This document shows, piece by piece, positions 8,575-15,778 of a stretch of 15,778 nt of DNA. Numbering within the stretch: the first letter of the stretch is position 1; each line of letters begins with the position of its first letter. Both the position numbers and the translations under genes were made by a program. The notes beneath the pieces were generated by a model. That model was not told where the DNA came from, ran no database searches, and saw nothing but the letters and a program-made list of their open reading frames with translations. Source of the DNA: Melampsora larici-populina 98AG31. Lineage: Eukaryota > Basidiomycota > Pucciniomycetes > Pucciniales > Melampsoraceae. The stretch spans positions 453,008-468,785 of the forward strand of contig NW_006768833.1 in the NCBI RefSeq assembly GCF_000204055.1. The letters are read 5' to 3'.

Positions 8575-9085
8575 TGATTCAGATATTGATTTCAATTCCA
8601 TCAATCGAAGAGGAAGATGGTTCTCAATCTCAATCTCACTCTCCTAATTCAGATAAGGCCGACAATTCTGATATGGATGACATCGATGATATCAAAGGGA
8701 AAGGTAAAGGGCCTCCTCCTCCTCCTCCTTCACAAAAGAAGCGCACTAGAAATGTGAGCTCACCTTTCCTTTCTTCTGATTGTTTTCACCTTGTTATATT
8801 CCTGATTTTCCTCGAATCTTTTTTGTTTCTTTCTTTCTTTCCATCCATCAAGTCTCAGAAGTACCAGCTCACAGCAGCTGAAATGGCACTAGACGACGGC
8901 AGTGATGATGATGACGAAACCCCAGAGAAACGATTTGTCCGGAACAAACGAAGCCCAACCGGACCCTCAACTTCGACTTCCAAGCGATCACGTACCACTG
9001 GTCCAAAGCTGGTAGCGGAATCAATCACTCGAGCTGTTGACAGGTGTGCTGGTTTGGTGGAAAAGGAAGAAAGTGATAAGATAAC

Positions 9086-9346
9086 TGTTATGGATGTCTA
9101 TTATGTGACAGTGATTGTAAATGACATCATGTTGTTATGCTAATTACATTTCTCTCTATCAATATCTTTATAACCTATTAGCATATTGTTATATATCTAT
9201 TGTAGATTTGGTTGTAGATGGATTGGTCTTTCCTCACCTTTCCTATATCAACTAACATTTCTATATCAGGTTAGTTATACAAGTATGCAATCTTACCTTT
9301 CCTATATCAACTAACATTTCTATATCAGCTGTGATCCATCTTATCA
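9086..9346 (+). repeat. 5' LTR of copia element 1
   Basis: This LTR is 261 bp, begins TGTTATGG and ends CTTATCA directly before the primer-binding site. A TATATATCTA TATA candidate is at 9190. It contains an intron-like unit at 9270-9328. It keeps the longer spacing around GATTTGGTT and GGATTGGT that the 5' LTR of element 2 has lost. Confidence 0.85.
9270..9328 (+). other. Intron-like unit inside LTR 1
   Basis: This 59-bp unit has a GTTAGT donor, an AACTAAC branch-like site and a TATATCAG acceptor. It is immediately preceded by a second TATATCAG, forming an AG|GT junction. It corresponds in position to the 61-bp unit in element 2. Confidence 0.5.
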
Positions 9347-9359
9347 GGTTATGAGCCCC
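9347..9359 (+). promoter_or_regulatory. Primer-binding site of element 1 (half-tRNA-iMet type)
   Basis: GGTTATGAGCCC lies directly after the LTR. It is complementary to the anticodon stem-loop of initiator-Met tRNA (GGGCTCATAACC), not to the tRNA 3' end. This is the priming mode known for Drosophila copia and yeast Ty5. Confidence 0.75.
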
Positions 9360-9630
9360 ATCACGCAGATTTTATAAGAAAAATCAAGCTGAAAACCGTC
9401 TTCGAAGACTATCGAAAATCATCGATAGTAGTAGAAAACCGGTTTTAGAAAACTTTGGAAAGTTCCGTCTGTAAACAGACGATAAACTAGGATTGATCGA
9501 TCCACAAACTCCGACAAATCTCCGACTAACTTGTTCAAATACACAAAAACTTTAATATATGCTGTATTTTGAACTCTATCTAATAACTCTTCTCTCGATA
9601 TCGTTAAACTTCTTATCCTCGTTATCTTTG

Positions 9631-10103
9631 ATGTCAAATCCAAGTGCCACTGCTGGTGAAAAGACTGTTCCGTCGGTTTCTACGTCTTCTTCTACGTCAC
9701 GTGTACCTGGATCGTCTTCTCATCCGAGAACTAGTGTCGAAACCAAGCCGTCAACCAATATGTCGTTCAATAACGAAAAATTGGATGCTACCGGATGTCG
9801 ACCACTCAAACCACCAGGTGAATTGTTGAATTACCATTATTGGCAATTTGTTATGGGTACTGTTATCAAAGGCTCTTCCTTTGGTTATGTACTGCGAGAT
9901 AATCAACCGTTTCCGCTACCATCTTCTGACGAACAAGCAAGATGTAAAGTTTCGGCTTTGATTCTACGATATGTAGATCCTGCCAACATCGAGTTTCTTT
10001 CTCCCCATCCTGATGATCCGTATAATCAATGGAAGGCTTTGCGTGAAGCGCATCAAGACGCTTCCTCCGGATCTATAATGTTTTGGTTGAAGAAGTTGGT
10101 AAC
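9631..10103 (+). pseudogene. Truncated copia Gag of element 1
   Basis: The chosen start is MSNPSATAG, shared with element 2. An upstream in-frame ATG (9559) would add a Leu/Ser/Phe-rich stretch from a pyrimidine-rich leader. The product follows element 2 Gag closely (NYHYWQFV, GSSFGYV, RCKVSALILRYV, QWKALREAHQDASSGS, MFWLKKLVT). It then runs into the inserted LTR, where the frame stops at 10114-10116. The zinc knuckle and all of pol are missing. Confidence 0.85.
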
Positions 10104-10357
10104 TGTTATGATGTGATAGTATGGATGTTGTGTGTTACAAGGTTATGACATCATAGTGTTATGCTAATACATGTTTCTCTCTTATAATATGTTTATAACC
10201 AAATTGTTGTTAGGTATATATATTATAGATTGGTTTCTTCTTCACCTTTCCTATTCATTCTAATCTTTCTATTCTAGGTAAGTTTATCACTACTATGAAA
10301 TACTACCTTTCCTATTCATTCTAATCTTTCTATTCTAGTCCGTGATCCATCTTATCA
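10104..10357 (+). repeat. 5' LTR of copia element 2
   Basis: This LTR is 254 bp, from TGTTATGATG to CTTATCA. A TATA candidate is at 10215-10227. It has one intron-like unit (10278-10338). A 17-bp deletion between two ATTGGTT repeats is evident at 10229 when compared with the 3' LTR and with element 1. Confidence 0.9.
10278..10338 (+). other. Intron-like unit inside the 5' LTR of element 2
   Basis: This 61-bp unit starts GTAAGT, contains a C/T-rich stretch with TTCTAAT as branch candidate, and ends TATTCTAG. The preceding bases are the same TATTCTAG acceptor, giving AG|GTAAGT. It would fall in the transcript leader if transcription begins after the TATA candidate at 10215. Confidence 0.5.
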
Positions 10358-10370
10358 GGTTATGAGCCCA
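10358..10370 (+). promoter_or_regulatory. Primer-binding site of element 2 (half-tRNA-iMet type)
   Basis: GGTTATGAGCCCA abuts the LTR with no spacer and complements the initiator-Met tRNA anticodon loop region. It is the same site as in element 1. Confidence 0.78.
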
Positions 10371-10617
10371 TCTCGTGAAGATTATAAGATAATCACACTT
10401 TGAATAGTCGGTTTCGAAGACTATCAAATCTCCGATACGTCTAGAAAACCGTTCTAGAAAACCTTGGAAAGGTCCGTCAACGATACAGACGATAAAGTTC
10501 TAATCGATCGACATAATACAAACTCCGAACTGTACTACTGCATTCATCTTCAAATACATGCAGTGTTATAAGGTTCTTCTCATCTTAATCTTGTTCGTAT
10601 TCAATCAATTCTTCTTC
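10371..10617 (+). other. Untranslated leader of element 2
   Basis: This stretch between primer site and gag start is similar to the leader of element 1 (9360-9630), with shared AAAACCG and TGGAAAG blocks. Its last 60 nt are pyrimidine-rich and open in frame with gag. Confidence 0.6.
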
Positions 10618-13600
10618 ATGTCTAATCCTAGTGCTACAGCTGGTGATAAGACCACTTCGACTTCATCTAAATCTCCTGGAACGACTCAACAACAAACCGG
10701 TCAACAGCAAACCGGTCGGTCTGAGTTAAAACCACCGATCACCATGACTTACAACAATGAAAAGTTGGAAGCCACTGGTGTGAAACCGTTGGAAGCTCCC
10801 GGTGAATCTTCGAACTATCATTATTGGCAATTTGTCATTGGTACAGTTATTAGAGGTTCCTCTTTTGGTTACGTCATACGCGATGTTCAACCTAATCCAT
10901 TACCGGCGTCTAATGAACACGATCGATGTAAAGTTTCGGCATTAATCTTGAGATATGTAACCGAAGCGAACATCAAATTTCTTTCGCCATATCCGGATGA
11001 TCCATTAAATCAATGGAAAGCATTGCGTGAAGCGCATCAAGATGCTTCATCAGGATCGGTCATGTTCTGGTTAAAAAAGCTTGTCACCGCTAAAATGGGT
11101 GATTCGTCCATCACGTCTCATCTCGAAACCATGGCTGCCGATTACCAACGTTTCAAATCTTTGGTTACTCCTGAAAGACCTCTTACTGCCGATACAATCT
11201 TCGCAACGGCAGTTAGTCTTTCATTAACTGCGGACTGGCAACCGGTATTACATCCTCTCCTTCAACGAGACTCGGTTACTTCTACTACGATTTTAAAGGT
11301 CCTGAGAGAAGAAGCTACTCGTCGATCTATCTCTTCAGATTCTGTTGAAGAAATTTCATCTGCTAGAAATGAAGAAAAGAACAAGGAAAAGGAAGTAATT
11401 TGTTCTCATTGCAAGAAGCCTAATCATAAGATGGAGGACTGCAGATTTTTGAAATCGTTAATTGAAAAATACAAGATCTTAAAAGCTGAAAAGAATGAAA
11501 ATGATCAAGTTAAATCGAAACCTTCTAAAAATCAAGTGAAACGATCAAAAGCTAAGGCTAAAGCGGCGCGAATTTCCTCTGACTCGGATGTTTCGATTGA
11601 TATCAACTCTGAAATATCGGCATCTGCGACTGTGAAAGCTTCTGCTGTCAAATCAGACAGCTGGTTGGTTGATTCTGGTACGAGTCAAATCATGACACCA
11701 TTTTCACAAACTCTCTCTAATCGAAAGTCAGATGGTACCATGATCAGTCTTGCGAATGGCTCTACTGTCAATGCAGTCTCAAAAGGTTTAGTGGAATTAC
11801 CATTCACTAACTTTAAAGACATCAAATCATTATATGTCCCGACTCTATCCGAACCTCTTCTTTCGGTTTCAAAATTGGCTGACAAGAAAATCTCAACTGT
11901 TTTTGATGCTTCAACTGTTTCATTTGTTAAAAATTTAAAATTTACCGGTGAAACTGTTGGAACTGGAGAACGAAGCGGAAATTTATATTATCTTAATCAA
12001 AAAGTAGGTAATTTGAATTCTACCGATCATACTTCGAAAGCTTCGGTTTCTGACGTTGAACTCTGGCATCGTCGTTTCAATCATCCCGGATATGCAGCTT
12101 TGAAAAGAAAATTATCATTGTTGAAAATCAAAGTTGATGAATCTGAGTTGCGAAAATTACATTCTTGTAAGATTTGTATACAAGGAAAAATGAGGCGTAG
12201 AAATATGTCCAGTCGAGCTGGGTGGAGATCTAAGAAACCTCTAAGTGTGATTCATTCCGACGTGTCTTCTTATTCTGTTGTATCAAGAAAAGGCTATAAA
12301 TACTTTGTTACATTTATCGATGACTATACAAAGTATACTAAAGTTTATTTGATGCAATCAAAAGATCAAGTTTTATCAAAATTCAAATTGTTCTATAATG
12401 AGATGACAAATAAGGTTGATGGAATTATTGCTGAGTTAAGAACAGATAATGGCACTGAGTACATCAATTCAGAATTTTCGAAGTATTGTGCGGAAAAAGG
12501 CATTCTACAAACAACCGGTCCTCCTGATTCACCACAACTTAACGGTGTATCTGAAAGGTGGAACAGAACGATTAAAGAAAAAGTTCGTTGTTGTTTAATC
12601 GAAGCACATTTGCCTGATCGATTCTGGGGGGATGCTTTGGAATATGCAACAGAGACGCTGAACAATATGCCAACTAGGACGAATGATAAGTTTCAAACAC
12701 CAATTTCTTTAATGGGTATTCGTGAACGTCAAGAACATACTTTTCATGCATTTGGTTGTCAAGTATGGTATCACGTTATAAAACCAATGTCGACACTTAA
12801 GCCAAGAGCTAAATCTGCTATTTTTCTCTCATATTTAATCAACAATGAGGGTGCTATAGTTTGGGATGTTGAAAAGAAATGTGCTCTCAAAGCAACTTCT
12901 TTGATATTCCTCGATAAAGTTTTTCCTGGATTAGATTCAGATTCTTTATTACCAGTGCCTAGTGAAGAAAGTTCACTTCCTTGGCCAACACTAGAAGAAC
13001 ATTCGATTCCTACTGAAGACTCAATTCCTTCTAATGATCCTTCTCAAGAACCTTCACCACTTCAACAAATCTATACTCGACCATTTCGCTCACGCAAACA
13101 ACCTGTTCGTTATGGAGAATTCGGAAGGGCTGCATTCATTGAATGTGAGAAAGATCCGACGACTTACAAGCAAGCCAAAAGGTCAGCTAACTGGGATCTT
13201 TGGAAGTTAGCTGCTGAGGCAGAAATGAGGTCACTAGTTGGTAAGGAAACATGGAAATTGGTTCCTAGACCAGCGAGGAGAAAAATCATACGTTGTAAAT
13301 GGATTTTCAAAACGAAACGCAACATTGATATGTCGATTGATAAGCTAAAAGCTCGATTAGTAGCTTTGGGTTTCTCTCAAATCACAGGCATAGATTTCTC
13401 TGAAGTGTTTTCACCGACAAGTCGTCAAGAATCAGTAAGACTATTTTTATCAATCATGGCTAAAAATGGTTGGAAAGGCGTTTCTTTAGACATTAAAACT
13501 GCTTTTCTTAACGGTGATCTGGATGAAGAGATATATATGGAACAAGCTGAAGGTTTTATTGACTCTGAACATCCTGATTGGGTATATAAAATTATGAGAT

Positions 13601-14691
13601 CATTGTACGGTTTAAAACAATCACCGAGACAATGGAATATTAAATTACATCAATTTTTAATATCAATTGGTTTTATTCGCTCAAAACACGACCCTTCAAT
13701 TTATTACAAGATGAATGATGAAGGAAACATCAAATGTTTACTGTGCACTCACGTAGATGATATAGCAGTAACTGGTGAAAATGCTGAAATTCAAGATTTT
13801 CGATCTCTTATCAAGAAACGTTTTGAAATCTCGTCAGACAAACCACTATCACATTTTTTATCTCTCAAAATCTCTGAAGTTAAAAATAATATGGTATCAG
13901 TTGATCAGTCTCATTACATAACAAATCTTCAAAAGGAATTTATGAAAAACAAAGTCAAATTATTCAACACGCCAAATGATGACAATTTCAAAACGTTAGT
14001 TCCTTTCAAAGATGAAGACGAAATTACTGAAAATTCATATTCAAGCTTAATCGGGGGTCTGTTGTGGGTAGCCCAGTGCACCCGACCAGATATAGCTTTT
14101 GTTGTAAATCGACTTTCTCAATTTTTAAAGAAACCATCGACAGTTCATTGGGATGCAGCTTTAAGGGTATTAGGTTATTTAGTAAGGACAAAGGATTTGA
14201 GGTTAAATTTAGGTGGCAAGGAACTTTCTCCGACGGCGTTTTCAGATGCAGACTGGGCAGAAGACAGACATGAAAGAAAGTCGACGACTGGATACGTTTT
14301 TATGTTGGGAAACGGTCCAATCTCGTGGAGATCAAGAAAGCAAAGAACGGTTTCTTTATCTAGTACTGAGTCAGAGTATATGGCTATGAGTGACTCGTGT
14401 AGGGAAGCGAGGTGATTGGTTTCTTTGTTGAATGAGCTGAATGTTTCGAAAGAGAAGATGTTTAGGTTATGTGTGGACAATGAAGGAGCAGAGGCTTTGG
14501 CGCTTAATCCATCTCACCATTTGAGAACGAAACATATTCATACTCGTTTTCATTTCGTACGTCAATGTGTGGAGGATGGTATAGTGAAATTAATTCATGT
14601 ATCTTCATCAAAAATGTTAGCGGACATGCTAACTAAAGGACTTTCAAGGGTTTTATTAATCAAACATAGGTTATCTCTCAGCATATATTAA
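10618..14691 (+). pseudogene. Copia Gag-Pol polyprotein, one in-frame TGA
   Basis: This is a single frame of 1357 codons from MSNPSATAG with one internal TGA (14413-14415, codon 1266). Numbering from that Met: Gag to about 260; CCHC zinc knuckle C262-C275 (C-x2-C-x4-H-x4-C); protease DSG with D352; integrase zinc motif H484, H489, C517, C520 and catalytic D548, D610, E646 (DD35E); reverse transcriptase D958 (LDIKTAFLNG) and D1047/D1048 (HVDDI); RNase H D1210, E1251, D1287 and D1336. The polyprotein would be cut by its own protease in virus-like particles, and the reverse transcriptase copies the RNA to cDNA. The TGA sits where copia proteins usually have Trp, after the second RNase H acidic residue, so termination removes the other two. 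There is no frameshift between gag and pol. An ATG at 10558 would add 20 hydrophobic residues. Confidence 0.9.
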
Positions 14692-14706
14692 AAACATGTT
14701 ATCAGC

Positions 14707-14715
14707 AAGGGGGGA
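14707..14715 (+). promoter_or_regulatory. Polypurine tract of element 2
   Basis: AAGGGGGGA lies immediately before the 3' LTR, the expected primer for plus-strand DNA synthesis. Confidence 0.8.
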
Positions 14716-15047
14716 TGTTATGATGTGATAGTATGGATGTTGTGTGTTACAAGGTTATGACATCATAGTGTTATGCTAATACATGTTTCTCTCTTATAAT
14801 ATGTTTATAACCAAATTGTTGTTAGGTATATATATTATAGATTGGTTGTCATGATGGATTGGTTTCTTCTTCACCTTTCCTATTCATTCTAATCTTTCTA
14901 TTCTAGGTAAGTTTATCACTACTATGAAATACTACCTTTCCTATTCATTCTAATCTTTCTATTCTAGGTAAGTTTATCACTACTATGAAATACTACCTTT
15001 CCTATTCATTCTAATCTTTCTATTCTAGTCCGTGATCCATCTTATCA
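14716..15047 (+). repeat. 3' LTR of copia element 2
   Basis: This LTR is 332 bp, with the same ends as the 5' LTR. It is 78 bp longer because it keeps a 17-bp segment between two ATTGGTT copies (14841, 14858) and carries the 61-bp intron-like unit twice. Elsewhere I see no substitutions. Confidence 0.9.
14907..15028 (+). repeat. Two tandem 61-bp intron-like units in the 3' LTR
   Basis: The units 14907-14967 and 14968-15028 are identical, each running from GTAAGT to TATTCTAG, with AG|GTAAGT junctions at 14906/14907 and 14967/14968. Confidence 0.85.
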
Positions 15048-15778
15048 GAAAGGGATGTAGATTGTAGGTGGAAGGGCTGTATCACAGAAAGTGTCAAGCT
15101 TACCAATTCTGAACATCCACTCCTTGTTGTAAATTCATTGATACCTATTCAAGATGATGACCAACACAGGAATTTGTACTATTTGTTGCCAGACTTGCTG
15201 AGTGCCTATGTGATATACAACAACCACAGAGAATATCATGTCATTATGTGTGGCAAGGTCACTGGGCAGCTAGTTTACATCAAGAAAAAAAGGTACTCTT
15301 GGTATTGAACACCCAATAATCTCAATGGTTGAATTGATTGATCTAGTGATTTTGAATTGATTGAGGTTTGTTGTCTTGACTAAATCTTGTAGTCTGACCA
15401 GGGATTTGTGCAAGGCAGTGCTGAATGTTCATAGTATGTTGTCACAGTTGCACTTAGGAATCCTTTTTGTTTGAACACTCTTGATTTGTAAATGATAAGG
15501 ATTTGTATCTAAGCAATTTGAGAGATATAAATTCTGGACTCCACCAATGATGTTGTGTTGGGGTGCATATGGGGAGCTTAAGTTTCTAGCTAATTATGAA
15601 TGTCCATGTGTAGATCTGTTCCATGACTGGGCAAGAAGTTTTGAATGACCAGTCCAGACATATTTCTGATCAGTGGTCAAGGTATGTACAATAACTTGTC
15701 AAAAACTGCATATTGTAAGTCAAACAACGCAATCAAAACCATCTCAAAACATTTTCAAATTGCCAGGGTAAACTGACC
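15048..15778 (+). pseudogene. Unrecognised intron-containing gene, 5' end lost at the LTR junction
   Basis: The frame is open from the first base after the LTR (ERDVDCRWKG onward) for 81 codons. A candidate intron 15293-15392 (donor GTACTC, acceptor TTGTAG) leads in phase to SLTRDLCKAVLNVH and a stop at 15472-15474. Further possible exons are an open stretch about 15500-15642 (ending CVDLFHDWARSFE) and 15614-15681. Another intron-like interval is 15682-15766 (GTATGT to TTGCCAG). I recognise no family. The exon/intron texture and open frame suggest a real gene or a remnant, reading rightward beyond the window. Confidence 0.4.

Larger units (their letters stand above)
7613..9085 (+). pseudogene. 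Myb/SANT-like DNA-binding domain protein, truncated by a retroelement
   Basis: Proposed exons are 7613-8095, 8177-8296, 8366-8537, 8575 (or 8569)-8753 and 8853-9085. The first two introns end in TTGTAG and CATAG and join in phase. The frame opens after a TGA at 7574 and has no ATG before the domain, so its start is not settled. The N-terminal part is a Cys-containing stretch, then Lys/Ser/Pro/Gln repeats. From 7922 through 8296 (across intron 1) it resembles the Myb/SANT-like domain family (PF12776): a WDLRHTLYLIDEV-type helix, EGWKSV, LKNHFQK-LKKTYK, TGEV and DKDWWDHWI. Acidic, polyproline and basic segments follow (DDIDDIKGKGKG, KKRTRN, KRSRTTG), suggesting a nuclear protein. Such proteins often accompany PIF/Harbinger-like transposons. 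The coding frame runs straight into the LTR at 9086 and would end at 9143. Confidence 0.6.
9086..10103 (+). mobile_element. Copia-type LTR retrotransposon 1, left fragment
   Basis: The fragment consists of an LTR, a primer-binding site, a leader and about 157 codons of gag. It is interrupted at 10104 by the LTR of element 2. No right-hand part of this element is present in the window. Gag and LTR are clearly related to, but diverged from, element 2. It entered the Myb/SANT-like gene; the flank before it is ATAAC, and its duplicate cannot be checked because the right end is missing. Confidence 0.85.
10104..15047 (+). mobile_element. Copia-type LTR retrotransposon 2, nearly full length
   Basis: The order is 5' LTR 10104-10357, primer site 10358-10370, gag-pol 10618-14691, polypurine tract 14707-14715 and 3' LTR 14716-15047. 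The domain order protease, integrase, reverse transcriptase, RNase H is that of Ty1/copia (Pseudoviridae). I see no base substitution between the LTRs in the shared parts, so the sequence is young. However, the LTRs differ by a 17-bp and a 61-bp length change. The flanks (GTAAC left, GAAAG right) do not match, so there is no target-site duplication. Confidence 0.88.

Noticed and set aside
9081..10107. Shared TAAC directly before both LTRs as an extension of the LTR
   Set aside because: The 3' LTR is preceded by GGGGA, so the LTR begins at TG. The shared four bases are chance or a mild target preference.
14413..14415. RIP mutation as cause of the TGA
   Set aside because: The inferred C to T change on the opposite strand is in a CpC context and the rest of the element is not enriched in stops, unlike RIP damage.
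15048..15474. Fungal-type protein kinase (FunK1) assignment for the right-hand gene
   Set aside because: There is only a loose resemblance around LTRDLCKAVLNVHSML. The expected HRD catalytic motif does not follow, so I give no family.
1..15778. CRISPR arrays, tRNA or rRNA genes
   Set aside because: No regular spacer array, tRNA cloverleaf with intact boxes or rRNA sequence was seen on either strand.

Overview
The window looks like a piece of an AT-rich fungal genome, most likely a rust (Pucciniales, Melampsora-like). This is an inference. It rests on short introns with CTRAY branch sites, a Byr4/Bfa1-type septation regulator, a small secreted Cys-containing protein, a Myb/SANT-like transposon-associated protein, and copia retroelements whose primer site matches initiator-Met tRNA.

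Layout. Positions 1-2904 (+) hold the 3' part of a serine-rich byr4/BFA1 homologue with two introns; the second leads to an 18-nt last exon. Positions 2905-4951 are a convergent intergenic region: microsatellites, a long T-rich stretch, one copy (A) of a duplicated segment, and a 233-bp inverted-repeat element inserted in that copy. Positions 4952-5456 (-) encode a small secreted protein, also with an 18-nt last exon. Positions 5457-7093 hold its TATA-containing upstream region, an unrecognised mixed-complexity stretch, copy B of the duplicated segment without the inverted-repeat element, and a cluster of palindromes built on GCATTCT.

Positions 7094-9085 (+) are a multi-exon Myb/SANT-like gene. 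It appears damaged: its start is separated from the body by a GC-richer unexplained segment, one junction carries a 21-bp perfect inverted repeat, and its 3' end is cut by a retroelement. Positions 9086-10103 are the left end of copia element 1 (LTR, primer site, partial gag). Positions 10104-15047 are a nearly complete copia element 2 (LTR, primer site, gag-pol, polypurine tract, LTR) sitting in element 1's gag. Its single polyprotein frame is broken once, by a TGA where copia elements usually have Trp, inside RNase H. Right of it (15048-15778) lies coding-like sequence of an unknown intron-containing gene, not the rest of element 1, and there is no target-site duplication. The right junction therefore looks recombined.

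The most unusual signal is in the LTRs. Both elements carry a 59- or 61-bp unit with the layout of a complete mini-intron (GTAAGT or GTTAGT donor, CTAAT or CTAAC branch, TAG or CAG acceptor). It directly follows another acceptor-like sequence, giving AG|GT 'zero-exon' junctions. It is present once in the 5' LTR and twice in tandem in the 3' LTR of element 2. All comparisons were made by eye; nothing was searched or aligned by software.
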